Assembly (NCBI RefSeq): GCF_000380565.1
Contig: NZ_AQYJ01000023.1
Span: 124,001 to 188,000, forward strand
Direction of reading: 5' to 3'
Origin: Microbulbifer variabilis ATCC 700307
GTDB taxonomy: Bacteria; Pseudomonadota; Gammaproteobacteria; Pseudomonadales; Cellvibrionaceae
DNA length: 64,000 nucleotides
Both the position numbers and the translations under genes were made by a program. A model generated the notes under the pieces. The model did no database searches and had not been told where the DNA came from. It was given only the letters and a program-made list of their open reading frames with translations. Shown one piece after another: positions 51,611 through 60,284 of this stretch (position 1 is its first letter; every line of letters begins with the position of its first letter).

Positions 51611-52024
51611 TTATTGATGATTTTCGCGATCAATCAGGCTCTTTTGATGGCCACCCCATTCCAGCGCACCCAGTCGCCAGAGGTATATCAGGCCCACCAG
51701 CAAGATCACAATAAACACGGTGGCTTCGATAAATCCAAGTAGTCCTGTTTCATAAAATGCAATAGACCAGCTAAACAGATAGATAGCTTCCAGGTCGAAT
51801 ACGATGAATAAAATGGCAACCAGATAATAGGCAACAGAAATACGTAATCGGGCACTACCTTGAGAAATAATGCCGGATTCAAAGGGCTCGTCGGTGGCGG
51901 GGTCTCTGCGCTTCTGGCCAAGGAAATAGGAAAGTCCCAGCATCAATACGATTAATGCAAGCACGGCCAGGCAGTAAACTATTAGTGGCCATACTTCCGG
52001 GTTGAACTCTTCTGGATAGTTCAA
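51611..52024 (-). CDS. nuoA: NADH dehydrogenase I subunit A
   Basis: A 137-residue three-helix membrane subunit with the family motif PFESGIISQGSARLRISVAYYLVAILF(IVFD) region; the Cys loop of the classic family is replaced by Ile-Ser here. First gene of the operon. Confidence 0.95.
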   Translation of the reverse strand: MNYPEEFNPEVWPLIVYCLAVLALIVLMLGLSYFLGQKRRDPATDEPFESGIISQGSARLRISVAYYLVAILFIVFDLEAIYLFSWSIAFYETGLLGFIEATVFIVILLVGLIYLWRLGALEWGGHQKSLIDRENHQ

Positions 52025-52425
52025 CGTATTTCTCCCCGATTTTCTTCTGGGCCTGAGCCCGGGTTAACCACTGATACTGCGACGAAATTTACAGCGCAAA
52101 AATATTGAATGGGGATGCTTTCAGGCAAAATGAAAGCTGATTGAATAAGATGTTCTTATTCTCTGTTTATGGCTATATCTTGGGCGCTTCTATTATGGGC
52201 CCATACATATAACTGATCGTTCACTGTTTATAAATCGTTGCGCCACCAAGCGCCAGTACGGCCAAGGAACTTTTAATTCTTATGCACCCCGTTCTTATGA
52301 AAGGTGATTCTGTAAAAATAAGCGTCAGGTGGAATTTTACGAAAATTGGGCAATAAAAAGAGGGCTGAGCCCGCTAGCCAGATGTTTAATGCATTGTAGG
52401 GATTAATGTAACTCCCACCTTTGGA
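52025..52425. promoter_or_regulatory. nuo operon upstream region
   Basis: About 400 bases without a gene lie between nuoA and the valS remnant. The nuo promoter should be here, reading leftward, but I could not single out a convincing box pair. The part next to the remnant carries its terminator (52352-52375). Confidence 0.4.
52352..52375 (-). terminator. Terminator of the valS remnant
   Basis: On the minus strand, GGGC-TCA-GCCC (52362-52372) is followed by TCTTTTTATT. It lies just beyond the valS stop codon and reads as the original terminator carried along with the gene end. Confidence 0.55.
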
Positions 52426-52680
52426 TCAAAGGATACTCATTTCCATCAGCTGCTGCTGTAGGCGCTCCTGGGCACTTTTCATGTGGGTGAGTTTATCTTT
52501 TTCCTTGCCGACAACTTCAACCGGTGCTTTTCGACAAACTTCGGGTTATTGAGCTTGCTTTCGACGCGAGGGAGATCCTTGGATAATTTTTCGATCTCTT
52601 TTTGCAAGTGTGTGCTTTCAGCTTTGACATCAATCAGGCCGGCCATAGGCACCAGCAGTTCCATATCGCCCACCACAGAG
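52426..52680 (-). pseudogene. valS: 3' fragment of valS, frameshifted
   Basis: The minus strand reads the C-terminal coiled-coil arm of valyl-tRNA synthetase: VGDMELLVPMAGLIDV, then EKLSKDLPRVESKLNNPKFV. At about 52528 one base is missing; the other frame continues as APVEVVGKEKDKLTHM and ends at a stop at 52426. At its upstream edge (about 52680) valS sequence changes abruptly to intron repeat. It cannot make an enzyme; a complete valS must exist elsewhere. Confidence 0.85.
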
Positions 52681-53259
52681 GAAGCCGCTAGTAAAACTAC
52701 GAGCTGACGAACAGAAACATCCTATAAGGTTTAGCCAGGAGGTGCGGTGGCCCAGGACACCGAAGCCATGTGGCCTAACGGGTAGAGTCAATGATGCAGT
52801 TGTGTAGTGAAAGTTTACGTTCTTATCTGGGGGATCTGCTTAACTTGCCGCTATGAAGCTGTCAGTATGGCCGCTGACTCATAACTAGGCCTAACCTGAT
52901 AGCCACCATCGCGGGGATAGACATAAGTGGTGAGATATAGCAGCGCCTCGGTCAGTAATGATCAAGGCGATTAAACAGAAGTCAGCCGATGGCATAGTAG
53001 CCAAATGCCAAGATGAATACCTTGATCATGGTGAAGGCCTAAACCCAAAATCCACGCGTTAAAAGACAGGGCTAGCCTACCGATATGTTTCCAGTCTGAT
53101 AAAGTTGAAGTAGCGCACTGCCATGACACTTAAATCAAATGAAGAACTGCTCAAGGCTATCGTTGGGCAGAGATGTATTACGGGTAGGAAACTGCCCATG
53201 GTGGACACGTATGATGGGTAGTATGAGGGACGGTAGCCAGAAACTACCGGCTACCCGAT
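52677..53259 (+). mobile_element. Group IIC-like intron copy A, 5'-truncated, ORF-less
   Basis: The repeat starts abruptly inside the consensus at GAGGAAGCCGCTAG, next to valS, so the first 120 or so bases with the GTGCG end are missing. The 3' part is present: the domain IV remnant, a domain V that has decayed (GAAACTGCC instead of GAACCGCC), and the domain VI hairpin ending CTACCCGAT. The flanking base at the 3' end is TTAG, the attC core of the methyltransferase cassette. Confidence 0.8.
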
Positions 53260-53864
53260 TTAGATTTTTTTCTCGCTACGATGGAGAATATATGCCAATG
53301 ATGCGGTGTACCATCTGTAGTTTCTCCTGAAAGGTCATGTTCAGTCCACTTTAATAGCTCAAAGTTACTGAAGCGTTTTCTTATCTTCGATTCATTCATA
53401 ACCAGAGTATCACTCCAAAATGCTTCCTTATCATACTCAGGCCCAGCCATTGTATCTTTTGGCCCTAGGAATGAACCGCAAAAGATCCCGCCTTCTAGCA
53501 AAGAGTTAGTTATTTTCAACCAAACTGACTCAAAATCTTTTTCAGGACAAAAGAAAAGACTAGCATCAGCAACTACCAGTGAGGACTCAGGATAATTGAA
53601 AGTATTAAAACTATCCCTGGATAGAATAACCTGCTCATCATCTTTGAATCGTTTACGACATCTAGATATGGATTCATTCTCGATATCAAAGGCATGAACT
53701 GTGAAATCATTACTGCGTAAATAAGCTATATCTGATCCTGCTCCACAGCCACAATCAACAGCAATCTTTCTTCCTTTTACTTCGCTAAGAGCAAAAATTA
53801 AATCTTCTCGAGTATCACTATGTTCTGTCGAGTCATAATAGTTGGAGATCTCTCTCGTTGACAT
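53244..53864 (-). CDS. Cassette: class I SAM methyltransferase
   Basis: A 206-residue methyltransferase of unknown substrate: motif I is KIAVDCGCGAGSDIAYL, followed by HAFDIENESI and SLVVADASLFF. AT-rich and on the minus strand like all array genes. The frame runs past the attC core into the domain VI end of intron copy A, which supplies the last few residues (SGSR) and the stop. Half an attC with intron copy B lies upstream. Confidence 0.8.
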   Translation of the reverse strand: MSTREISNYYDSTEHSDTREDLIFALSEVKGRKIAVDCGCGAGSDIAYLRSNDFTVHAFDIENESISRCRKRFKDDEQVILSRDSFNTFNYPESSLVVADASLFFCPEKDFESVWLKITNSLLEGGIFCGSFLGPKDTMAGPEYDKEAFWSDTLVMNESKIRKRFSNFELLKWTEHDLSGETTDGTPHHWHIFSIVARKKSKSGSR

Positions 53865-53887
53865 TCCCTATCTCCGATGAGTAGAAA

Positions 53888-53957
53888 ATCTAACGTCACC
53901 AACAGCGGCCGAGCGTAGTGAGATCCAGGCCCGAAGGGGCGATGCTGTCTTTACTTG
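53888..53957 (-). other. attC left half, split by intron copy B
   Basis: It starts CTAACGTCACC on the + strand, with CCGAGCG / palindromic arms, and ends in ACTTG at 53957. The other core half, TTAG, resumes at 54427 after the intron. Confidence 0.7.
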
Positions 53958-54426
53958 GTACGCCCAGCATGGGCGTAAACTAATGGGGCGAAAGTCCCCT
54001 GTAGGAAGATCAACATTTAATGCTAACTACTAGCGAATGGCAACTGCAACACCGCGCGCTCTTGTAGGGAGGAGGCTGCTAGCAAGACTATGAGCTGACG
54101 AACAGAAACATCTTCTAAGGCTTAGCTTGGAGGTGCAGTGGCCAAGGACACCGAAGTCGGGTGATCTAGCGGGTAGAGTCAATGATGCAGTTATGTAGTG
54201 GAATGTCACGCTCTTATTTGGGGAGATCTGTTTAGTTTGCTGCGGTGAAGTTGCCAGCGTGGCCGCTGACTCGGTAGTAGCGCACTGCCATGATACTCAA
54301 CTCATATGAAGACCTGCTCGACACTATCGTTGGATGGAGATTCATTACGGATAGGGAGCTGTCCATTGCTGGCTCGCACAATGGGTGGTGTGGGGATCGG
54401 TAGCTAGAAACTACCGACTACCCGAT
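53958..54426 (+). mobile_element. Group IIC-like intron copy B, domain IV deleted
   Basis: The 5' end GTACGCCCAGCATGGGCG lies directly after ACTTG; the 3' end is CTACCCGAT. About 230 bases of domain IV, present in copies D and E, are missing between GCTGACTC and AGCGCACTGCC. Domain V reads GAGCTGTCC instead of GAACCGCC, so its catalytic core is probably dead. Copy F shares a deletion at nearly the same place. Confidence 0.85.
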
Positions 54427-54435
54427 TTAGGGCTT

Positions 54436-55170
54436 TCACAGCTCAACCTCTGTTAGTTTGGCCATAAAGTCATTAAAGGAATTTGCCACCGGAATAAATT
54501 CATTTCTCAACAGTTCGAATTCGCAATCTTCAGGCAAACTTTCTAAATTGTTTATGACTTGAATTGGTTCAAATTGAGCTAATTCATTAGTTTTCTTTAC
54601 TTGGCCTCGATCAAAGCCATATTTTTCTAGAGTATTTAACAGTTTCTGGTCGTAGTAACAGTAGCCATACTTCTCTAGCATAAATTTACGTCCAACTATC
54701 GAATACATATAGTTGTCATAATAGTAATAGACCTGACCAAAATCTCTTTGGTCAGTGGATATTGCAAAGAGACTACCAAATGATTCTTCCTTATATGCAA
54801 AAGACATCATATTGTCAGGAAGAACATCAAAGTTTTCTTTAGAGTTTTCATTAGAGGCAAACAGTTCTGGCCAGTTTAAATTTGAAGATTCATTACCGTC
54901 AAAGCGGTCATACCAAACGCCAAAAATGCCAGCCACATTTGCCTTTTGTATGAATGGCAAATCAGTTTTAAGCTGGATTCCAATTTCCAAGTCTTCATCA
55001 TTAGGCGAAATAAACAGCCGTTTGTTTCTTGTAGAAAATCGCCATATTCCCTTGGAAATTTTTTGTATCCAAATCTTTCTTTAAGACGATTACTAACGTC
55101 CAAAATATCATCTGGAGTTAACGAAGGAAATTGAGGTATAACATCTATTTTTTTAAAAATATTTAGATTT
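54436..55170 (-). pseudogene. Cassette: SMI1/KNR4-like gene, frameshifted
   Basis: The minus strand encodes a SMI1/KNR4 (SUKH)-type protein: KKFPREYGDFLQETNG in the N-terminal part, then FGVWYDRFDG and GSLFAISTDQRD. A one-base deletion near 55010 splits it; the 3' frame is open from 54990 and the 5' frame from about 55103. No good ATG is seen in the upstream part. SUKH proteins are often immunity proteins for contact-dependent toxins, which here is only a family hint. Confidence 0.7.
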
Positions 55171-55179
55171 CTTTAAAGT

Positions 55180-55252
55180 GTCCTAACACGGCTAGCAGGG
55201 GTAGACGAAGCACGTAGCGGTTTGGCTGCCGCTCTGGCTGGCTTTGTTATGC
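55180..55252 (-). other. attC site, uninterrupted
   Basis: CCTAAC at the left and TTGTTATGC at the right enclose imperfect arms (CGGCTAGCAG with CTGGCTGGC) around a central spacer. The lipoprotein gene ends 7 bases to the right. This is one of only two sites in the array that carry no intron. Confidence 0.75.
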
Positions 55253-55258
55253 TAACCA

Positions 55259-55681
55259 CTAGTTAAACTCCCTTGGGCAAGGCTCAGACGCACCTGGCAA
55301 CATTGTAATAGTGGCGTTTCTATTAAAATCTTTCGAACTACCATTCTTGGTAAGATATGTGAAATACCCCTCTTTATATACACACCAATTCCAGAAATAT
55401 ACCTCTGCACCATGAATCATTAGTGCTTCAACTCTCCATTCCTTGATTTTGGGAAATACTGCCTCTCCTTTATAGTTAGTATCTATACTCATTCTTGTTT
55501 TTTCGAACCCGTAAGGATATGCATTTGAGACAAGCGTAACAGTCGCATCCTGTAGCGGCTCACCTGATTCGTTTTGAACTGTAATCATTGATGCTGGCTG
55601 TAATGTCTTGTTAATGGGATAACAGCCCGACAACAAAAACATAGCTACCACGATAATTAATTTTTTGATACTAAGAGCCAT
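55259..55681 (-). CDS. Cassette: small lipoprotein
   Basis: A 140-residue predicted lipoprotein: signal IIVVAMFLLSGC with the lipobox LSGC. The mature part has ITVQNESGEPLQDATVTLVS and KGEAVFPKI, the pattern of a small carboxypeptidase-regulatory-like beta domain. It overlaps the CPBP gene by 11 bases, so one cassette carries two genes. Function unknown. Confidence 0.75.
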   Translation of the reverse strand: MALSIKKLIIVVAMFLLSGCYPINKTLQPASMITVQNESGEPLQDATVTLVSNAYPYGFEKTRMSIDTNYKGEAVFPKIKEWRVEALMIHGAEVYFWNWCVYKEGYFTYLTKNGSSKDFNRNATITMLPGASEPCPREFN

Positions 55682-56501
55682 AACGCCTCTCGAAAGCCCT
55701 GCTTCGTCGAACGGTATGGCGAAAAACGAGGTACGCGATAGCGTAGAACACTGCGATACACAAGCCAGTGTCGCTGGCCACCATATCCCACAGCTGTGAG
55801 CGCGAACCCGGTTCCGTTAAAAGCAGTACAGGAGCCGCGAACTGGAAGAAGAAGTTGTGAGCAGCGTGGGCGATGGCGGCAACCCAGACTGATCCGGAGC
55901 GCATTCTGAGCTCGCTAAATACAAAACTCATGGCGATAACACCGAGGCTATAGATCAACGCCATGAGCAACGTATAATCTGTCTGGTAGAAACCTCCGTA
56001 AGCAATGAGTGGAAGATGCCAGGACGCCCATACAAGTCCGCTGACGAGATAGGGGTTCTTAACACCACCACCTATTAACTTTGGCAACAGGAATCCGCGC
56101 CATCCGAGTTCTTCCCCAAATGCGCCGATCAGGCCAAGCACTAAGACAGACAGAAGAACAGGGCTGAGTAGGATCAGCTGTTCCAATGACACCAGCGAGA
56201 ATTGCCGGATATCGAGGGCTGCAGATACCAGACCCGTTAGCAATACTAATAGGAATGGAATTGCGACGGCATAGACGTAGTAGCATCCCTTTCCGATCCG
56301 AAAGCTGACATCTTCATATCCAGATTTCAGGATGAGTCTCAGCACTATGGAAAGAGCACCAGGGATGCACATCAGGGCGACTATCCAGAGAGGGCCGAAG
56401 TTCCTGACACCCCCGCTGGTGATGATGAACGCCTCAAAGCTCCAACTAATTGCAAGCACTGAGACGATGAAGACTAATGCTTGGTTTCTGTCCCTCATCA
56501 T
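55671..56501 (-). CDS. Cassette: CPBP-family intramembrane protease
   Basis: A 276-residue membrane protein of the CPBP (CAAX protease/bacteriocin-processing) family with about 8 helices. The active motifs are GEELGWRGFLLP (the EExxxR box), WASWHLPL and IAHAAHNFFF. Family members serve in bacteriocin self-immunity or protein processing. GC content is closer to the chromosome than in other cassettes, suggesting a different source. It overlaps the lipoprotein gene. Confidence 0.85.
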   Translation of the reverse strand: MMRDRNQALVFIVSVLAISWSFEAFIITSGGVRNFGPLWIVALMCIPGALSIVLRLILKSGYEDVSFRIGKGCYYVYAVAIPFLLVLLTGLVSAALDIRQFSLVSLEQLILLSPVLLSVLVLGLIGAFGEELGWRGFLLPKLIGGGVKNPYLVSGLVWASWHLPLIAYGGFYQTDYTLLMALIYSLGVIAMSFVFSELRMRSGSVWVAAIAHAAHNFFFQFAAPVLLLTEPGSRSQLWDMVASDTGLCIAVFYAIAYLVFRHTVRRSRAFERRYGS

Positions 56502-56518
56502 ACCTCCGTGTATTCAAC

Positions 56519-56602
56519 GGCTAACGCTTTGCACGCAGGCGAGCGAAACGTAGTGTAGCGAGTTCAGCCCGCGCTTTTTGTGGGCGATTGTGTCGTAACT
56601 TG
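56519..56602 (-). other. attC left half, split by intron copy C
   Basis: It starts GCTAACGCTTTGC and has GCAGGCGAGCG and GCGCTTTTTGTGGGCG arms, ending AACTTG at 56602. The core continues as TTAAATG at 57202. Confidence 0.7.
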
Positions 56603-57201
56603 GTAGGCCCAGCATGGGCGTGAATTAATGGGCTGAAAGTCCCTTGTAGGAAGATTACAGTTTAATGGGTCCATTAAATGCTAACTATTAGCGAATGGCA
56701 ACTGCAATACTGCGAGGTCTTGTGGAGAGAAAGCCGCAAGTAAAACTACGAGCCGACGAACAGGAAAATCCTATAAGGCTTAGCCTTCTGCTGTGAAGTT
56801 GTCAGCGTGGCCTCTGACTCATAAATAGGCTCAATCGCGCTAGCGACCATCGCGTGGGTAGAAATCAAGTGGTGGAACACAGCAGCGCCTCAATCAGTAG
56901 TGATCAAGGTTATTAAGCAGAAGTCAGCCGACGGCATAGTGGCCAAATGCCAAGATTAATACCTTGGACATGGTGAAGGCCTGAACCTAAAATCCACAAG
57001 TTAAAAAGACTGGGCTAGCTTACCGATATGTTTCCAGTCGGATAAAATTGAGGTAGCGCACTGCCATGACACTCAACTCAAACGAAGAGATGTTCGACAC
57101 TATCGTTGTGTAGAGATTCATTACGGACAGGGAGCCGCCCATTGCGGGCCCGCAAGAGGGGTGGTGTGGGGCCGGTAGCTAGAAACTGACGGCTACCTGA
57201 T
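56603..57201 (+). mobile_element. Group IIC-like intron copy C, internal deletion
   Basis: 5' end GTAGGCCCAGCATGGGCGTG; 3' end CTACCTGAT. About 110 bases after GGCTTAGCC (near 56786) are absent compared with copies D and E. Domain V starts GAGCCGCCC (about 57132) and keeps GGTGGTGTG. No ORF inside. Confidence 0.85.
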
Positions 57202-57223
57202 TTAAATGATGAAACATGCAAAA

Positions 57224-57820
57224 CTAAATAGTATTTATGTTAATCTTCTTAACATAAATTAATTCACAAGCTCCTTTTCCAGTATCTTCACGAGTTTGTG
57301 AACTTTTCCAATACCAATTATCGGTGGTAGATTTTACGTTTACCAAACTCCCTGATATTTCTATAATATCCCCCTTACGAATTTCATCAATGAGGCCTTC
57401 TATAGCATCGTTACCAGGAATGAGGTGCATATTCGCACTATGGGTTTCAATTTCTCTTCTAGGTATTGGAAATGAGTCTACCCGCCACCAATAAAATCGA
57501 CGTGATTGTGATATCTCAATTTTTTCTAGGATACTCTCATCAGACATATTCCCCCAACCTAATACTAAATCAGTAGGTGAAAGCTCTGCTTCTCGACCAG
57601 TATGATAGTTTTTCTTTGATAGTACTTTTGCTTTAATTCTAAATTCTGCAATTTCCGTAATATTGTATTTTCCAAAACTGAAACTAAAAATCGAGTCAAT
57701 TTTATCCTGCTGCGGTAGCTCAGGTGCCATTACACCAGGCCCAAACGACACCTCAGGTGAGTGGTTGTAAAATTTCCAAATTCCACCAACTATCAAAACT
57801 AAAAAAAGTGCTTTTTTCAT
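57224..57820 (-). CDS. Cassette: unknown secreted or anchored protein
   Basis: A 198-residue protein with an N-terminal hydrophobic segment (KKALFLVLIVGGIWKF), probably an uncleaved anchor or signal. The rest is mixed, ending SQTREDTGKGACELIYVKKI. WGNMSDE and GDIIEISGSLV are the most distinct blocks; I recognise no family. AT-rich; flanked by attC halves and introns C and D. Confidence 0.65.
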   Translation of the reverse strand: MKKALFLVLIVGGIWKFYNHSPEVSFGPGVMAPELPQQDKIDSIFSFSFGKYNITEIAEFRIKAKVLSKKNYHTGREAELSPTDLVLGWGNMSDESILEKIEISQSRRFYWWRVDSFPIPRREIETHSANMHLIPGNDAIEGLIDEIRKGDIIEISGSLVNVKSTTDNWYWKSSQTREDTGKGACELIYVKKININTI

Positions 57821-57835
57821 ATTTATCTAAGATTC

Positions 57836-57886
57836 ACATAACGCTTAAAGCAAGCGCGTATTTATGCGTCGCCTTTCCTTTTTTTG
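57836..57886 (-). other. attC left half, split by intron copy D
   Basis: It starts ACATAACGCTTAAAGCAAGCGCG and ends TTTTTTTG at 57886, with GCGCGTA/TGCGTCGC arms. A short site of about 51 bases before the break. The core resumes as TTATGT at 58595. Confidence 0.7.
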
Positions 57887-58594
57887 GTGCGCCCAGCATG
57901 GGCGTGGACCAATGGGGTGAAAGTTCACACTAGGAAGATCACCATTTAATGGGTTCCATTAAATGCTAACTACCAGCGAATGGCAACTGCAACACTGCCA
58001 CTTCTTGTGAGGAGGAAGCAGCTAGCAAGACAACGAGCTGACGAACAGAAACATCCTATAAGATTTAGCCAGGGGATGCGGTGGCCAAGGACGCCGAAGC
58101 CGGGTGATCTAGAGGGTAGAGTCAATGATGCAGTTATGTAGTGGAATGTCACGCTCTTATTTGGGGAGATCTGTTTAGTTTGCTGCGGTGAAGTTGTCAG
58201 CGTGGTCGCTGACTCATAAGTAGGTCCAATCCGCTAGCCACGATAGCGGGGATAGAAGAAAAGGGTGAAACACAGCAGCGCCTCGATCAGTAATGACCAA
58301 GGTGATTAAACAGAAGTCAGCTGACGGCATAGTAGCCAAATGCTAAAATTAATACCTTGGATACGGTGAAGGCCTGAACCGAAAATCTATGAGTTAAAAG
58401 ACAGGGCTAGCCTACGGATATGTTTCCATTCGGATAAAGTTGAGGTAGCGCACTGCTATGACACTGAACTCAATTGAATAGCTGTTCGAAACTATCGTTG
58501 GGTAGATATTCATTGCGGATAGGGAACCGCCAATTGCGGGCCTGCATGATGGTTGGTGTGGGGGCCGGTAGCTAAAAACTACCGGCTGCCCGAT
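57887..58594 (+). mobile_element. Group IIC-like intron copy D, full length (708 bases), ORF-less
   Basis: 5' end GTGCGCCCAGCATGGGCGTG, the best match to the group II GTGYG consensus. Inside are GGGGTGAAAGTTC, the stretch CAGAAGTCAGCTGACGGCAT (domain IV, where a reverse-transcriptase ORF should begin), domain V at 58524-58560 (GAACCGCC... GGTTGGTGTG) and the domain VI hairpin, ending CTGCCCGAT. No ORF longer than about 60 codons occurs in the region between domain IV and V on this strand. Confidence 0.88.
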
Positions 58595-59110
58595 TTATGT
58601 ATTGCTGCACTTTTCTTTAAGCAAGGCTAAAGAAATACCACCGAGCCCTCTGATTCTTTCACCACTATATGTGGTTGAATATCTCATACTTGCAGGATTA
58701 CCCTGCATGAATACAACCGCTTTCTTTGGAGTGAAATCGTCTGACATTTTGTGATGAGTATTTTCTTCATACACTTCACCAACTCTATAATACAAGTCAA
58801 CTCCATTTTCTTGTTTCAAGATGTCTTCAACCACACTTTTATAATTACCATCTTCACCAGGCTCATATCTCACAGTAAGGATTACAGTAGCCTTTTCGAT
58901 CATCTCATCCACTGATAACTCATGGAAATTTGGAGTATTAATATATTTCTTTTTTTCTATGGAGGGAACTTCTGTAATAGTCATCTCGGTATCGAAGTTT
59001 TCAGTAATTAATGGAGGTATTACGTAAAACATCCAAGCCGTATATAAAGATAAAGCTGCTACAGTAAAACCTGCACCGAAAACAATTCCTGATAAAAATT
59101 TCCTTAGCAT
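58595..59110 (-). CDS. Cassette: unknown membrane-anchored protein
   Basis: A 171-residue protein with an N-terminal anchor (FLSGIVFGAGFTVAALSLYTAWMF). It then has VDEMIEKATVILTVRYEPGED and TPKKAVVFMQGNPASMRY. No family recognised. Its TAA stop is formed by the attC core bases TTA at 58595, directly next to intron D. Confidence 0.65.
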   Translation of the reverse strand: MLRKFLSGIVFGAGFTVAALSLYTAWMFYVIPPLITENFDTEMTITEVPSIEKKKYINTPNFHELSVDEMIEKATVILTVRYEPGEDGNYKSVVEDILKQENGVDLYYRVGEVYEENTHHKMSDDFTPKKAVVFMQGNPASMRYSTTYSGERIRGLGGISLALLKEKCSNT

Positions 59111-59126
59111 TTATTTCCCCTAAGAC

Positions 59127-59198
59127 ACATAACGCCCGCTACAATGGCGAGCAACTTGTTGCGAGTCCAGCCGCGTAGCGGCGTATTGCCGACACTTG
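59127..59198 (-). other. attC left half, split by intron copy E
   Basis: It begins ACATAACGCCCGCT and ends GACACTTG at 59198, with a CCGCGTAGCGGCG palindrome in the middle. The core continues as TTATGC at 59887. Confidence 0.75.
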
Positions 59199-59886
59199 GT
59201 ACGCCCAGCATGGACGTCGAATACTGGGGTGAAAGTCCCCTGTGGGAAGATCACCATTCAATAGGTTCCATTAAATGCCAACTACTAGCGAATGGCAACT
59301 GCAACACTGGGAGGTCTTGTGGGGAGGAAGCTGCTAGTAAGATTACGAGTTGACGAAAAGAAACATCCTATAAGGCTTCGCCTGGAGGCGAGGTGGGGAA
59401 GGTCACCGAAGCCGGGTGACCTAGCGGGTAGGGTCGATGATTCAGTTATGTAGTGAAAGTTCAGGTTCCTATCTGGGGAGATCTGTGTAGCTGTCAGCGT
59501 GGTCGCTGACTCATAAATAGGCCCAACCCGCTAGCCACCATCGTGGGATGGAAAACAAGCGGTTAAACACAGCAGCGTCTCGGTCAGTAATGGCTGAGGT
59601 GATTAAGCTAAAGTCAGTCGACGGCATAGTAGCCAAGTGCCAAGATTAATACTTTGGACATGGTGAAGGCCTGAACCCAAATTCCAAGATTTAAAAGTCG
59701 GGGCTAGCCAACCGATATGTTTCCAGTCCGTTAAAGTTGAGGTAGCGCATTGCCGTGACAATCAACCCAAGACCTGCTCGACACTTTCGTTGGGTAGAGA
59801 TTCATTACGAATAGGGAACCGCCCATTGCGGGCCTGCACGATGGGTGGTGTGGGGGCCGGTAGCTAGAAACTACCGGCTACCCGAT
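59199..59886 (+). mobile_element. Group IIC-like intron copy E, full length (688 bases), ORF-less
   Basis: 5' end GTACGCCCAGCATGGACGTC; GGGGTGAAAGTCCCC; domain IV stretch AAGTCAGTCGACGGCATAGT near 59,611; domain V at 59816-59852, beginning GAACCGCCC and ending GGTGGTGTG, with the CGC triad; domain VI stem GCCGGTAG (59856-59863) pairing exactly with CTACCGGC (59871-59878), with no bulged A; end CTACCCGAT. This is the best-preserved copy. Confidence 0.9.
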
Positions 59887-59903
59887 TTATGCTGTTAACT
59901 ATC

Positions 59904-60107
59904 TTACAGCGACTTTACATTGTTGGCGCACGGTCCTTTTTGCCCTTGCCCCACAACATATTCTACTTTTTGCCCTTCATTCAGAGATTTGAAACCACTC
60001 ATTTGAATTTCTGAATGGTGAACAAATAGATCTTTGCTTCCATCATCTGGGGTAATAAAACCAAAACCTTTGTCACCATTGAACCACTTTACCGTACCTG
60101 TACTCAT
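59904..60107 (-). CDS. Cassette: cold-shock protein (Csp family)
   Basis: A 67-residue CspA-type single-stranded nucleic-acid-binding protein: start [18 protein letters not shown] (RNP1 at KGFGFI) and LFVHHS (RNP2). I start it at the ATG at 60107; an upstream in-frame codon would add 19 non-conserved residues. A Csp gene as an integron cassette is unusual. The long structured leader typical of chromosomal cspA is absent, since attC lies 80 bases upstream. Confidence 0.88.
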   Translation of the reverse strand: MSTGTVKWFNGDKGFGFITPDDGSKDLFVHHSEIQMSGFKSLNEGQKVEYVVGQGQKGPCANNVKSL

Positions 60108-60190
60108 ACTAAATATGACTCTTTTTGGGTGATTGCTGTTACCTATTTTCGTTATCACCATCACGAAAAAGGTTTCTTAACTATATTTAC

Positions 60191-60284
60191 ACATACGCCC
60201 AGCACACGGGCGGCCGAAACAGAGCGAAGCGGCGTACAGGCCGTCCTGCCCGTTTTTTTTGCTGGGCTTACGTGCTGCTGCTTG
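60191..60284 (-). other. attC left half, split by intron copy F
   Basis: It begins ACATACGCCCAGC (one A fewer than the usual core) and ends TGCTTG at 60284. The long arms GCCCAGCACACGGGC and GCCCGTTTTTTTTGCTGGGC fold back on each other. Confidence 0.65.

Noticed and set aside
52479-52676. A 65-codon ORF as a separate small gene
   Set aside because: Its sequence is the C-terminal arm of ValS up to a frameshift, so it is part of the valS remnant.
57887-58594. Small ORFs inside the intron copies as genes
   Set aside because: They are about 60 codons, fall in different frames in different copies, are broken by the copies' differences and resemble no reverse transcriptase.
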